A stretch of 64,000 bases of DNA from Megascapheus bottae. Lineage: Eukaryota; Chordata; Mammalia; Rodentia; Geomyidae. The stretch covers positions 54,626,358 through 54,690,357 of the forward strand of contig JANJXV010000004.1 in assembly GCA_024803745.1 (NCBI GenBank), in the 5' to 3' direction. A model generated the notes under the pieces. The model saw only the letters and a program-made list of their open reading frames with translations. It searched no databases and was not told where the DNA came from. Numbering within the stretch: position 1 is the stretch's first letter; the number at the start of each line of letters is the position of its first letter. The translations under genes were made by a program, and so were the position numbers. Below, piece by piece: positions 43,375 to 55,850 of this stretch.

Positions 43375-45935
43375 TTTTAAAATATTTTTATAGTAATTAA
43401 TAAAAGGGTTACATGATATTTGCCAGATAGAAGGTGCATTAATTCACACACATTGATACCCTTTCACATGTCTTGGTACCCATTACCCTCCCCCCTACCC
43501 ACCACCTACCCCCCGTCTTGGTTTTCCCCCCTTCCCTATCAAATTTCAAATAACCGAATACAAATAAATTCAATATATCAGATAACAAAGTGAGATACTG
43601 TAACAATATGAGATACCCAAGGGACAGCAAAGGAGATGAGAGATAACATAGTACATTAAGGACAACAATCATTCGTTATATGGCTTTTGTTTCAATATCC
43701 TGGATGTCCTTTCAATTACCTTCATACTATATGGCCTTATGTATCAAGGTTTTGCTCTATTGCAGATCTCTGCTAGTAGAGCACAAGGTTTCTACTGATT
43801 ATGACAAATGAGGGAAACCATCGAGCGTATGTTCCTTTGAATCTGGCTTACTTTACTTAATATGATGTTTTTTCTAAGTCTTTCCATTTCCTTACAAATG
43901 GGGCAATGTCGTTCTTTCTGATAGTAGCATAGAATTCCATTCTGTATAAATACCACATCTTGTTGATCCACTCATCAACTGAGGAGCATCTGGATTGGTT
44001 CCATATCTTTGCTATGGTAAATAGTGCTTCAATGAACATTGTTGTGCTAGTGGATTTAGTATTTCCTTGTTTCTGGATGATTGGGTAAATGCCAAATAGT
44101 GGAATTGCTGGGTCATAAGGGAGCTCTATGTTTAGTCTTTTGAGGAACTGCCATACTGCTTTCCATAGTGGTTGAATGAGTTTGCAACTCTCACCAACAG
44201 TGTAGTAGTAATCCCTCGTGGCCACTTCCCCTCCAGCATCTGTTGTTACTATATTTCTTGTTCATGGCCATTCTAACCGGAGTGAGGTGGAATCTCAAAG
44301 TTCTTTTGATTTGCATTTCTTTTATAGCCAGAGATGTGGAGCATTTCTTCATGTGTCTATAGGCCATTTTTGTTTCTTCTTCAGAGAAGATAATGGGATG
44401 GTTGTTTCTTTGAAGATTAGTTTTGGAGTGATTCACTTTTTAGCTATTGATATATTTTAGGTATGAGTCCCTTGTTTTATGGTTAATGAAGATCTTCTCC
44501 CACTCTGTGGGCTTTCTAGTTAGCTTACTAGCTATATCCTTTGCCATAAAGAAGCTCTGCAGTTCAATGCACTCCCACTTATCAAAACTTTCTTTGATTT
44601 GTTGTGTTTCTGGGTCTTTATTGAGAAAGTTTGGACCTGTGCCAAGGAGACCTAGTGTATCTCCTATTTCTTCTTGTAAAGTTTCCAGTGTATTGGCTTT
44701 TACCTTGAGATCTTTGATCCATTTGGAGTTAATCCTGGTGCGGGATGACATAGAAGGATCCAATTTTAGTCTTCTGCAGGTGCTTAACCAATTCTGCCAG
44801 CACTACTTGTTGAAGAGGCTGTTTTTCTTCCATTCTATTTTCTTTTGGTTTCCTTATCAAAGATTAGGTGGCCATAGGTCTGAGGGTTAATTTCTGGGTT
44901 TTCAGTTCTATTCCCTTGGTCCTCAGGCCTGTTCTTGTGCCAGTGCCAAGCAGTTTTGGGTACTATAGCCCTTTAATAGAGTCTAACATTTGGTATTGAA
45001 ATTCTTCCTGCGCTGTTCTTTCTAATAAGAATTGTTTTTGGTTTACGGGGTCTTTTATTATTCCATATGAAATTTTGGATTGCCTCTTCTATTTCTTTAA
45101 AGAGTGACATTGGGATATTGATTAGTATTGTGTTGAATTTGTAGATAGCCCTTGGCAAGATTGCCATTTTCACGATGTTGATTCTTCCAATCCAGGAGCA
45201 TGGGAGGTTTTTCCATTTCCTCAGTTCTACTTTAATTTCTTCTTTCAGGTTTAAAGTTTTCACCATAAAGGTCTTTTACGTTCTTAGTTAATTCCTAGGT
45301 ACTTTATTTTCTTTGAGGCTATTGCAAAAGGAGTTGCTTTCTTGATTGCTGCCTCGATCTTCTTGTTGTTGGCATATAGGAAAGTGGTTGATTTTTGAGG
45401 GTTAATTTTATACCCTGTTACCTTGTTAAAGTTTTGAATCAGCTCAAGTAACTTGGGAGTGGAGTCTATAGGGTTTTTTAAATACAGAATCATGTCATCT
45501 GCAAAGAGGGAAAGTTTCCTATTTGCATCCCCTTTATGCTTGCTTCTTGCCTTATTGCTCTGGCTAAGAATTCTAATACTATGTTAAAGAGGAGTGGAGA
45601 GAGTGGGCATCCTTGCCTCATTCCTGATTTTAGACGAAATGGGTTTAGCTTTTCACCATTAAGTATAATACTAGCTGTGGATTTGTCATACACAGCCTTT
45701 ATTATACTGAGGAATATTCCCTAGATTCCTAGTTTCTCCAGAACTTTTAGCATAAAGGGGTGTTGGATCTTGTCAAATGCCTTTCCTGCATCTATTGAGA
45801 CAATCATGTGATTCTTGTCCTTGCTCCTGTTGACATGTTGAATTATATTAATTGACTTGCGAATACTGAACAAACTTTGCATCCCTGAGATGAATCCTGT
45901 TTGATCCCAGTGTATAATTTTTTGATGAGTTGCCC
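43375..45935 (-). mobile_element. LINE-1, 5'-truncated, about 2.5 kb
   Basis: Same subfamily as 33417-35638: 3' UTR to about 43790, then ORF2 running upstream past the RT palm. The right edge near 45935 is judged from loss of L1 resemblance; I found no target duplication. Confidence 0.9.
43792..45935 (-). pseudogene. LINE-1 ORF2 remnant, frameshifted
   Basis: Readable blocks: '[20 protein letters not shown]' (the conserved RT motif upstream of the palm), FADD site at 45494-45505 followed by '[15 protein letters not shown]', '[18 protein letters not shown]', 'INSKWIKDLKVK', '[20 protein letters not shown]', and the end at 'DLEK'. Several frameshifts, plus a short deletion next to the palm, separate the pieces. 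Endonuclease and ORF1 are absent. Confidence 0.9.
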
Positions 45936-46196
45936 TTGCCCATCTGGCAGGCAGTTTAACACGATTCCTTATTAGAAGTATTAGAGTTCTTCCCCGCCCA
46001 GTGCAAGGTGGACAGAACTTGCAGAAGACTCATGAAAAGCAAATAGTTTGGGGAGCCCTCGCCAGCACTCCATCACTGCTTCAGTCAGAACAGTATGTAT
46101 CTTCTTATTATCCTTAAGTAGTTTTACACAGGGCTTCAGTTCATTATGTAGTGTATGAAGTACATGAAACCAATGTCATCCCTGAATTGCTCTCCT
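45936..46196. other. Unique sequence
   Basis: Nothing recognised. Confidence 0.4.
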
Positions 46197-46428
46197 TTTT
46201 TTTTTTTTCCTGTCAGTCATGAGGCTTGAACTCTGGGCCTGAGCATTGTCCCTGAGCTCTTCAGCTCAAGGCTATCACCTGATCCCTTGAGCCATAGTGC
46301 CACTTAATTGGAGATAAGAGTTTCAAGGACTTTAGGACTTTAGTGCCCTGGCTGGTTTGGAACCAGGATCCTCATATTGCAGCCTCCTGAGTAGCTAGGA
46401 TTACAGGCATTAGCCACCAAGCCCAGCT
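46197..46428 (-). mobile_element. B1-Geo SINE, reverse
   Basis: T-run, 'cttgaactctgggcctgag', 'cagctcaaggctatcacc', 'cctcctgagtagctagg'. A small duplication ('ggacttta') sits in the linker. Confidence 0.87.
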
Positions 46429-46839
46429 ATCTCATTCATATTTTTTTTAATGTCTGAAATCTTAGCTGTAACTGGGAGTTGAAGAGTGAAGGAATGCTTT
46501 CCCGAGTGCACTTTGCTTTGCTTTCTCACTCATTCTTCATCCAGGAACAAGGGAAGACAGTAGGGTTCTATACATGTGGGAATTTGAAAGTTTGTATCCC
46601 TTCCCCGGTTCTTACTGACATGGCTATCTATGAAATGCATTCTATTTTTCCCCTCTGTTTTATTTTGTGCAAGGGACTTTATCAACAATTCTATGGCATA
46701 CTCATGGTGTTTCCGTGATATTTAAAAATTACCTTATAAATTATGAACACACTGTATATTGATCAATGTCACCACTTTAAACATTCCAACCCATTCTTCC
46801 CAACCCATGTCTTCACTCACTCTTCTTAATTTTTTTTTT

Positions 46840-46840
<1 letters not shown>
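46429..46840. other. Unique sequence
   Basis: Nothing recognised. Confidence 0.4.

Positions 46841-46876
<36 letters not shown>
46841..46876. repeat. (CA)n microsatellite
   Basis: About 18 CA units after a T-run. Confidence 0.95.
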
Positions 46877-46878
<2 letters not shown>

Positions 46879-46880
46879 AT

Positions 46881-47100
46881 TGTTATTGTAGAGACTACAG
46901 AGGGGTCACTGTTATATAAGTCAAGTAATAAGTACATTTCTTTTTGAACAAGGTCACACCTTCCCTCACTCTCTCCTAGTTTTTCACTCCTGTCCTACAC
47001 ACAAGCTGTGGAGTTCATTTCCACATAGTGCCTAGCGAGTGCTACTGCTGTATTTGTTCATCCTTTGTTCACCCACCCTCCTAACCCTCCCAGAGACAGA
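46881..47100 (-). mobile_element. LINE 3'-end family, reverse copy
   Basis: Second copy of the family at 2150-2327: 'ataagtacatttctttttg', 'ccctcactctctcctag', 'cacacaagctgtgg'. Extends further than the 2 kb copy. Confidence 0.62.
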
Positions 47101-47505
47101 GAAACTAATGCACCAGACAAGAGGAGATATCAAGAAAAACTGCAACAACATGGAATTCTTGAGTGCATTTTCTCTCTCTCTCTTCAGTAATCTATCCCTT
47201 TCCCCTTGGCCCTACCCCATCCCTTTTTAAGTACCCACATTCTGGTGTTTATTTTGTTGAGCTTTGACTTTAGCTTTCTAAGGAATTACACTATTTGAGT
47301 TCTCCCTTGAATGTACAATATTCCAGTTTTAATACATTTCACCCTCAACCTTAAGTATGTCCCACACGATGACCTTTTACTGTATTTTTCCTTTGTCTAC
47401 AATGCATATCAATGCAATGAAATAGCATTGCACTGGGACTCGCATTGGGCACAAAGTTTTGGAAATCATCTGTAATGTCTTCTGTTAGTTGTTGAGCAAG
47501 TCCAT
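47101..47505. other. Unassigned, possibly LINE-derived
   Basis: Lies between two LINE-like reverse segments, but I cannot match it myself. Confidence 0.3.
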
Positions 47506-47509
47506 TGCA

Positions 47510-47795
47510 TGCATGTAATGCATTTTGTACCCATTTATCCTCTGAAAGGACATATGAGTTGTTTCTAATTTTTGGAAATTGTGAGTCGAATCGTGACAGA
47601 CATTTGTGTGAATGTACATTTTTGTTTCTCTAGGATAAACATCTAGATGCAAGATTGTTGGGCCATATGGTAGGCATATATTTATCTTTGTATGTAATTG
47701 GAAATTACTTTCCAGAGTAGCTGAACTATTTTATATGCAACCAGCAATGTAAGATTCAGCTTCCTCACCGGCATATGATACTGCCAGTTTATTTT
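47510..47795 (-). mobile_element. Ancient L1 ORF2 fragment
   Basis: Reverse L1 phrases: 'gagttgtttctaatttttgg', 'tttttgtttctctaggataaa', 'gcaagattgttgggccatatgg', 'actttccagagtagctg'. Frame lost. Confidence 0.7.
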
Positions 47796-47859
47796 TCAGT
47801 ACTAGATGCACAGTGGCAATCCATGATTCTCACATGCCTCTCTAACTTGCCCTTCTCTG

Positions 47860-48720
47860 ACAGTACGGTCTGTGTTTTTCCTCTGGATACATGTATGATT
47901 TCTTTTTGTCTTTGCTTTTCATTAATGTTCATAGGATAATCCCAGATATATACACAGAAATATGAATATCTGGATACTTGGTGGATTTGTTGCTTTGGTA
48001 CACATTCTTGGCTTTAGAAAATTCTCTTGTAAAAAGTTCAAGTATTTCTTCTTCTTTCTATTTTCTAATTTCAAGATTCCAATTTTATTTGTGTTAGTTC
48101 ACAGTTTATTGATATTGTCTCACAGGTTAATTCAGGGCATTTTTCATTTCTACTACTTACTGTGTTTTTTGGGGGCTGGGAGTGGTCCTGGGGCTTGAAC
48201 TCTGGACCTATCCACTGTCCCTGAACTCTTCATCTTAAGACTATCGCTCTACCACTTGAGCCACAGCACCACTTCCAGAATTCTGGTGGTTACTTGGAGA
48301 TGAGTCTCCCGGACTTTCATGCCCAGGTTGGCTTTCAACCTTGATCCTCAGATCTCAGACTTCTGAGTAGCTAGGATTGCAGGCTTGAGCCACTGGTGCC
48401 TGACTTATTACTGTGCTTTTGATTAGATATTTTTTTGGTGTAGTTGCTATTTCTTTGCTGAAATTGTACACATCATCTTGCATGTGTTCTACCATTTGAA
48501 CTAATCTAGTCAGTAGCTGAGCTGAGTTTAGAGATTCCTGTTATGCTAGGCAACCAGGGTTGCCACAAGTGTCAAAATTTTCCAGAAATAAGGTGATTGT
48601 AAGATGCAGGTTGCCATTTTGCTAGAGGATTTTTCTGTTTTGAGGCCTGGGAGAGAACTTCTCCCAGTACTTCTTCCAGTTGTATTGAATCATTTTATCA
48701 TTCTTTTTCCTCCGTTTGTT
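47860..48720 (-). mobile_element. Possible ancient L1, continued
   Basis: Outside the SINE at 48165, phrases such as 'aagattccaattttatttg' and 'tgctatttctttgctgaaat' weakly resemble old L1 reverse strand. Boundaries are uncertain. Confidence 0.3.
48165..48403 (-). mobile_element. B1-Geo SINE, reverse
   Basis: 'ggggcttgaactctggacc', 'ctctaccacttgagccacag', 'ctgagtagctaggattgc'. Confidence 0.88.
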
Positions 48721-48907
48721 ACAGAAGTGTGTGTATGTGTGTATGTGGTGGGTGGGTGCATGGTGGGGGGTGGCTCTCAAAGTCTTCCCATTTTTCTTCC
48801 ACTGTCAATGCTCATCTTAGAACAGCATTTGCCATTACCCTTTGGGTGAGCTTTCAAAAGTTATGTCCCCTTCTTGCTCATTCAATGGGTTTCCACCAGT
48901 GAGCCAT

Positions 48908-49083
48908 TTTTTTTTGCCAGTCCTGGGCTTGAGCTCAGGGCCTGAGCACTGTCCTTGGACTTTCTCAAGGCTAGAGCCCTACCACTTGAGCCTCAGCACC
49001 ACTTCCGGCTGGTAGCGAGGAATCGAACCCAGGTCTTCATGCATGCTAGACAAGCACTTTAACCGCTAGGCCAAACTCCCGGC
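48908..49083 (-). mobile_element. IDL-Geo SINE, reverse, young
   Basis: Low divergence, with a small deletion in the middle. 'cagtgagccattttt' before and 'cagtgatccattttt' after are its target duplication (one mismatch). Confidence 0.93.
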
Positions 49084-50619
49084 CCCAGTGATCCATTTTT
49101 ATTGTCCCTTTGCCCCAACTAGTCTGAAACTTTTCCTCAAGACAAGTAATAGGAAAAAATGAGTCTGCTTTCTCTATGGACAGAAGTTTTCTCATGATTC
49201 TTCTCAATTTTCTGAGCAAAATCTACAGTGAATTCTTGAGAAGGATGCAGACTACTCTCCCAAATGCCCATTCTGTGAACCTTAAGAATGCACACTGAAA
49301 AAAAAAAGATTGTCACACTGTCACTGAACACAATCAGGCTTCAGTAATTCTTTAAAATTTTAGTGAAATCATCTCTTTGGCTCATTTTATATTTGGCAGT
49401 ATTTGATCCAGGTGAGCAAATGTGTGGCTTTGTTTCTCCCTAGAGGAGTGCTGCTGCATTCCGGAAAACAGAGAGACACCCCATCACTCAGTTAAAGTAG
49501 CTAGGAGTTTTAATAAGCAACTCAGCTACTACACCCACTAGTCAGATAATAGAGTAAAGTTTGGGCCTTCTGTCCAGTGGGGTTTTTAAAGGCATAAACC
49601 ACATGCAGGTTATATGTACATGCAAGCAAGCAAAGTTACAGAAGCAAAAATAAACCGTTAGTGATAACAATAACAATTCAGATATAGGTCCTAGACTATT
49701 AAGGAAAACAACAATTTCAGTAATAATTATCCGTCATCAAGCAGAACAAGGTTCATATTTCAGACTGCTCAATTTTCGATTATTTCTGTAATTTCCTGGT
49801 GACAAGTTAAAAAGTATGCAAACTAAGTGTAAAGGTAATAATAATAAGGTAGTTATGCTCAGTTTGCTACATTTCTTTCTTTTACTACTTTCCTAAGATT
49901 CCCAATTTCCACCCAGGCTGTAATTTCAACAGGGCTTTCTGAGTGGGGGGAGGGGGGAAGATTCTACATTCCCTGATCCTGCCTGCAAGCAGTCTGGTTT
50001 ACAGAAGTGAACCTTGCAGCTAGCCTTATCAGGAGCAATTTCATAGGCAATTTTCATAAGCAAGAATGTGAGGTCACTTGTTGGCACCATTAGGGCTAGG
50101 GAACACCTCTGTAGCTGTCTCTGGACAGCAAAGATACCATGTAGCCCTGAGGATTCAACACAGTTGTGATCAGAGCTGGGTGGATAGCATTCTGTTGGAG
50201 GCTAGAGGTACCTGCAGTTTCAGGACCAGGGGGGTGGGTTGCACAGGTTATATCATTTAATTCAGAGAAAGAGCTGAGAGTCTAAAAGACTGTATGTAAA
50301 ACTAGGTTCTTCTAAGCTATGAAAACTATATCTGAAACTGGGTTCACACAATCCTCTCTCCAAATTTTAGCTTGGATATTTGCTTGCAGGAACTTAAGCT
50401 TAAGCTCTCACTTTGTATTTTGTTGCAGTTTTTCTTATTTGAAGTATGGTTGCAAAGCTCTCTTCCATTTCTAATGTGGAACCCAAAGCATCTGCTGTTT
50501 TTTTTGAGAGTAAGTTATGATTATTAGGACAAAAAGTAAGGAAGAGAAAATTGCACACCTCCTTTTCCAGCTCCATCTATACAAGGGCACCTTTAGATCA
50601 ACACCATCTTTTCCAAATC
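49084..50619. other. Unique sequence, possible LTR-like parts
   Basis: No open frame of note. Stretches at 49440-49620 and 49900-50360 have an LTR-like feel (polypurine tract 49947-49970), but I could not name a family or find terminal repeats. Confidence 0.3.
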
Positions 50620-50935
50620 ATTTAGTAATTTGGGTGGATGTGGGCTGACTTGTGGAGATTTGAGAGATATTGAGACTTGAAGAGGTGGGGCCCAGTGGGA
50701 AGTCTTTAGAGTATTGCCTGTGATGCAGAAAAGCTTATGGTAGCTCTCCTTGGACTTCCAGTTAGTGCTTGAAAAAGTGTGATTCTAAAACCATGGCTTG
50801 GCCCCACCCAGTCTCTCTCCTATGCAGCAACATTATCTTTTATTCACTGTGCTCCAGAGCTGAGAAATGAATAAATGCATCTCTTTTCTTTATAAAGTTA
50901 CTGGCTTTAAGTATTTCTTATAATAGTGAATGCTT
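50620..50935 (+). mobile_element. MaLR-like LTR fragment
   Basis: 'gaagaggtggggcccagtgg' with 'gaagtctttagagtattgcc', and further on 'gaaatgaataaatgcatctc' with 'tttctttataaagttactgg', follow the order seen in mammalian MaLR-type LTRs, including a polyadenylation signal near 50869. No internal retroviral genes are present. Confidence 0.55.
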
Positions 50936-52009
50936 CATATGCCACTTTCTTTTCTTCTTTGACATTTGCTTGTTTTAATAATTTTCCCATGTATTGTTTG
51001 TGTGTGCCTGGCTGGTTGATTGGGAGTGTGTATCTTCCTATCTGCATTGCATCTTTATTTTTGTTAGTTGTGTGTGGCTGGCACTCAAGCAGCTTTCTGG
51101 CATGTACCACAAGGTGCCCTGTCCCTGGTGGCACAAAGGTCCTGGCTGCACAGCTGTGAGAGGAAGAAGAGGTGTTGAGTTGCTTCTCGTGCAGAGCCAG
51201 GGGAGGGCAGATGGAGCATTCACACTTCAGGGACTGCAGATGGAAAACAGAGGCCCTGGTGGCCTCGTTGTCTCTGCACTCTGATGTGCCCTCATGCTTT
51301 CTTTACCATTATGAAAGAGGCAAATGCGGTCGCACACACCCAGATGTGCCCATCTCTCTACAGACAGCAGTTTCTCAATGACCTTTTTGCTTTCCTTTGG
51401 CACAGTGAAGAGCAAAACTGAACTTAGTCTGCTGTTTGTTAAAAATTGAAACCGTCTTTATAGATTTCATCCCAACAACAAAAGGAAAGTAAGACCATGG
51501 CAGAAAAGAAAATCAAGTCAAACAAAAATGTACAGAAGTCTGTTTTCTTTGCCATCCTTATTCCCAATCAGAGAACTGCTGTGTACATTTGGCACATCTT
51601 CTCCTTGTGCAAGAGAGAATGTGTTTCCAGCTTTGAAAAGTCAGGCTAATCCACTTGACAAGTAGGAGGAAGTGGGTTACTAGAGGTTGCTTTCTTTTCT
51701 CTTGGCAGCTCCAGGCTTGCTGCTGAGTTGAGTGGAGAGCCAGAAAGAAGGGAGGGTATGTGCAAAAGTAACAAAATGAAACTGCCAGGAACTCAGGGGA
51801 GGGGGCACTTGTGTTTACAGGAGGCTGCACTTAGCTCTGTCAGCCAGGAGCCTGACTGTAGGCCAGACCAAGGCCTGCAGGAACAGAGCATTCTCTGAAA
51901 AAGGGCCACCTTTTTGTTCCATGAGATGTTGTCTAGGGGGTACGGATTCTTTTTCTTCTCCCATTAAAGAATTAAAAGTCAGGATTGTGTTTAAGGTAAA
52001 CAGAGGAAG
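50936..52009. other. Unique sequence, no gene seen
   Basis: Overlapping frames on both strands at 50907-51415 are short and unrelated to known families as far as I can tell. Confidence 0.4.
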
Positions 52010-52325
52010 TTTATTTGAAGGTGAAAAAGAAAGCAGTGGAAGAAATGTAGGGAGCCTCTCCTTTTAGAGAGAAGGCCTTAAAGAGGAGTCCAATGGAGTC
52101 CTCTTAAAAGGCAAATTTATAGTTCAGGACTTCTCCTATACCTCCTTCTCTGGGTTCCGCACTGTTTGCTTGATGGCCTGGGCATGCATCGCCCTAGCTG
52201 TTTTCATTGATTAAGCAGGCACCCAGTGAATTGTGGGAAGAAGATGCACTGTGAGGGGGGAACTCACAGCATTATGGGAAGAAGCATTTGAGCAGGAGCC
52301 CAAAGCACTGTGGGAACAAGAAATG
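52010..52325 (-). mobile_element. Possible antisense LTR-like repeat
   Basis: Begins with 'gaggaagtttatttgaagg' (an antisense AATAAA-like start) and contains three loose copies of 'gtgggaagaag' at 52233, 52275 and 52310. Family unknown; could also be a local degenerate repeat. Confidence 0.3.
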
Positions 52326-53670
52326 CCATGATGGACTATGTGTTAGCTACCACATTTCAGGTCTGCCACCTTCTCTGTCTATCTACCTATGGCTCGCCTT
52401 TCTTTCCCTCACATGTAGACCTTTCTTCACTGTGTTAGTCCCCTGGATGTCTGCAAGCCCTGACCTTTGCATCTACAAGAACGGTAACTCTTCCTAGCTA
52501 TCTCAGTGCTGGAAAGGTCATTTTTTTCTCCTGTTTCCTTCTCAGTGATTCTGGCTCTCCTGACAGCAGGAGAGCTGGCCTTCCCTTTGATCTGGAAATC
52601 AGGGGCTCCTCTGAGAATTTGCTTGTCACTGGCAACTGTGTATTTATGTCATGTCTGCCTGCCTAAGAGGGCATAGGTAAGACTGTCCATGTCAGTCACT
52701 TGACACAGGAACTCCATTCGCAATATAATTGCGGGTTGAGGAGATGGGGGTGGGGTGGGGGTGATTTCTCGATTCTGTGCCCTTGCAAAGCATTGCCTAG
52801 CCCTCCAATGCTCTTAATAGGCTGAGAACTCATACTAATCCCAAACTGGAGATCTGATAGGAGGGATGGCTTTTTACATGAAGCTAGGATATGGGCTTCA
52901 AATACAAACTAAACAAAAAGATCAGTTGAACTCTGGAATGAAGATCTCCAGTGATGCCTGTGATAAGCTGAAATCCCTGAATGAAGCACAGATACCACTT
53001 CCTGAAGAAAAAAAAATGATTATCTCAGATTCACCTAGAGAGAGGCAAATGGTTGTAATGTTAACTGGGAGATTATGCCCTTTCTCCACCTTATGCTTTA
53101 TCTCCACAGCACGCCTTTCTACTCAATTACTCTGGCTCTTTAATGTGACTAATAATTATAGTGTTGAGTCTATGTTGGGCAATGACTGGATCCCTAGCCT
53201 TCCTTCCATCTGGTGAGATTCACTCTGAGCTGGAGCTCCTGCTGACTAAGTGCAAAAGAAAGGAGCCTCACTGGTGGAGATTAATCCTCCCATCAGCCTT
53301 TCAAGAAAGGGCCTCAGACCCCACAGACCCTGCTTGGATTTACTCAGCATGGGACTGACTTTATTAAACCATCCTTGGACAGCTAGACAAAAGGAAACAA
53401 GCATGGCTTTCTTCTAAAACAACCCTGTGCCATGTATGTGTTTTAACCAGCTGAGGGCCACAAGTTTAGGATCAAATGTGGTATTTTAATCAAATGTAGT
53501 GTTTGCAATGTAGAGATATTATGAGGGGGAGGAGCAGAAGATCTTACAGTAATTCAGTATTCTTCTTATTTCCTACAGTTAAGAATAAGCTATTTGTTTG
53601 TTTAAGGAACCTCAATTTGATGCTGGAGCGCAAGCTAGACCCTAACAGCACAGCAGTAAGGATGAGTCAC
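52326..53670. other. Unique sequence, no gene seen
   Basis: The longest frame (52866-53216, 116 codons, plus strand) shows no domain, signal peptide or family resemblance, and its flanks lack clear splice signals. Confidence 0.4.
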
Positions 53671-53675
53671 ACAGG

Positions 53676-53885
53676 GGTGAGGTATAGGCTCACATCTGTA
53701 TTCCCAGATACTACTGGAGATAGAAATAGGAGAATCACAGACTGAGGCTGGGCAAAGCAAAAATGCAAGGCCTTATCTGAAAAGTAACTAAAGTAAAAAA
53801 AGTTCTGGTGGGGTGACATACCTGGTAGAGTGTCTGCATTTTAGGGAAAGGGCTAGATGAATGAAAGCAAACAAAGATACTAACC
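53676..53885 (+). mobile_element. Old B1/ID composite SINE
   Basis: 'ggctcacatctgtattccc', 'gagatagaaataggagaatc', 'gccttatctgaaaagtaac', then an ID-like 'catacctggtagagtgtctgc'. Diverged; resembles the type at 5033-5335. Confidence 0.55.
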
Positions 53886-54397
53886 TCAACAGACTATATC
53901 AACTTTAATGGAAAGTTGAAGAGGGGGACCATGGAGACCTGAGAGTCAAAAGGTATGAGGCACATCTTATTGTGGCAGGGGTGGAGAGCTTTAAGTAAGG
54001 TCATGGTTAGGGGGCAGTGTTACAGGGAGCTCAAGACTTCAAAGAATTTCATGAGTTTATGGTCCAGATCTGACAAGTCCAAGACTCTATTGTGTAGGTT
54101 ATTGGCTCGGCCAGATGTGGTTTGCTTAGAGGAACTGAGATCTGTCACCTGAAGGTTGGGCATGGGGGAGTGGGTTATAACATTTAGGTTAAGATTCTGG
54201 GCTGAGGAATTTCAGGAAGGTCCTTTGTGAGAACAGAAGTCAGTAGGTCAAGCCATGGGAGCAATATGGAGAGCAAAGCAGATTCCCATCACTGCCTATC
54301 AAGTGTGAGATCCTGAGTTCCATGCGATTTGTACCCCAAGGAACAGAGATGGAGAGATGGGGTGTGGAGGAAAGGGGAAATCTTAGAATATGATGAG
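53886..54397. other. Unique sequence
   Basis: Nothing recognised. Confidence 0.4.
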
Positions 54398-54411
54398 AAG
54401 ACTAGGCTTGA

Positions 54412-55278
54412 GTAAATGCCAAGTAGTGGAATTGCTGGGTCATAGGGGAGCTCTATGTTTAGTCTTTTGAGGAACTGCCATACTGCTTTACATAGTGGTT
54501 TGCATTCCCAGCAACAGTGTAGTAGTGATCCCTCCTGGCCACATCCCAGCAATTCCACTAATTGGCATTTACCCAGTCACCCAGAAATAAGGACGTACTA
54601 AACCCACTAGCACAATGATGTTCATTGCAGCACTATTTACCATAGCAAAGATATGGAACCAACCCAGATTTCTCTCAGTTGATGAATGGATCAACAAGAT
54701 GTGGTATTTATACACAATCGAATTCTATGCTGCTGTCAGAAAGAATCACATCACCCCATTTGTAAGGAAATGGAATGACTTGGAAAATATATTAAGTGAA
54801 GTAAGCCAGACTCAAAGGAACTTAGGCTCAATGGTTTCCCTCATTTGTCATAATCAGTAGAAACCTTGGGCTCTCCTACCAGAGGTTTATAATAGGTAAA
54901 CCTAGGTACATAAGGCCATATAGTATGATGCTAAATGAAAGGACCTCCAGGATATAGAAACAAAAGCCATATGATGTGTGATTGTTGTCATTAATGTACT
55001 ATGTTATCTCTCCTCTCTTTTGCTGTCCCTTGGTTATGTCATATTGTTACAGTATTTCACCTTGTTATCTGATATATTGTATATATGCTTATTTGTTTAT
55101 TTGAAATAGGATAGGGAAGGGGGAAAAACAAGATGAGGGGTGGAGGTGGAGGGAGGGAAATGGGTACCAAGACATGAGAAAGGGTATCAATGTTTGTGAA
55201 GTAATGCACCGTCTATCTGGTGAATATAATGTAACCCTTTTATTAATTACAATGAAAAATATATGGAAAAAATAAAAA
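54412..55278 (+). mobile_element. Young L1 with inverted 5' end
   Basis: 54549-55278 is a plus-strand L1 3' end. 54412-54548 is the adjoining upstream ORF2 segment in reverse, a classic twin-priming inversion. About 25 bases ('cagcaattccacta' and neighbours) are present in both arms. Exact 14-bp target duplications 'aagactaggcttga' at 54398-54411 and 55279-55292 show that it is one insertion. Confidence 0.96.
54549..54860 (+). pseudogene. LINE-1 ORF2 terminal fragment
   Basis: Open from 54615 to the natural stop at 54858-54860 (81 codons): 'MFIAALFTIAKIWNQPRF', then 'MWYLYTIEFYAAVRK', ending 'SLICHNQ'. Only the ORF2 tail, with no catalytic domain. Confidence 0.93.
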
Positions 55279-55292
55279 AAGACTAGGCTTGA

Positions 55293-55429
55293 CATTGTAT
55301 CCAGCAAGCTAGAACAAAGATAAGTCAGATTCACAAGGCAGTCAAGGCCTAGAAGAGTCATTTGCTTATTCACAATTTGTTGATCTATTTAACAAATACC
55401 AGGGGAATGCTGAATTCATTTGTTGTGAG
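55293..55429. other. Unique sequence
   Basis: Short flank of the L1. Nothing recognised. Confidence 0.4.
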
Positions 55430-55850
55430 GTGTGAGTTGAATAATGTTCCTATGTTCAACCAAGGTATATATTCATATCTGAATCTTTAGAGCTGCAGTT
55501 CTTCATATAACAAAAGGCTGTGGTGAATAAGGTCATTCCTTTCATAGGCAGAGTTTATTCTTGATTATCTGGTGGACCCAACTATAATCACAGGTGTCCT
55601 TAGTGGAAAGGCAGAGGGAACTCTGCCACAGATCAATGAGCAGGAAGCAATGCAAAGGTAGAGGTAGAGACCGTGCATATGGATCAGTTGTTTCCTCCAT
55701 GAGCTGGAGGCACATGGAGACAGGAGTGGAAGAAAAAAAAGAGAAGAGGAGTGGACTCTTGCTGAGTCAAATTATATAGGGAAAGGTGGGAGGCAGGACC
55801 TCCGTGGATGAGGAAGTGACCTCAGAGCCTGGGATCCTTGGCTGACTCTC
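55430..55850 (+). mobile_element. Possible ancient LTR-type repeat
   Basis: 'gagttgaataatgttcctatg', 'gattatctggtggacccaac', 'ataatcacaggtgtccttag' follow the order of a common mammalian repeat I cannot name with confidence. Confidence 0.45.

Noticed and set aside
49440..50360. Endogenous retrovirus
   Set aside because: Only vague LTR-like composition; no paired LTRs, primer-binding site or gag/pol/env reading was seen.
52866..53216. 116-codon plus frame as a possible exon or small gene
   Set aside because: No recognisable domain, no clear splice or promoter context, ordinary length for chance in this composition.
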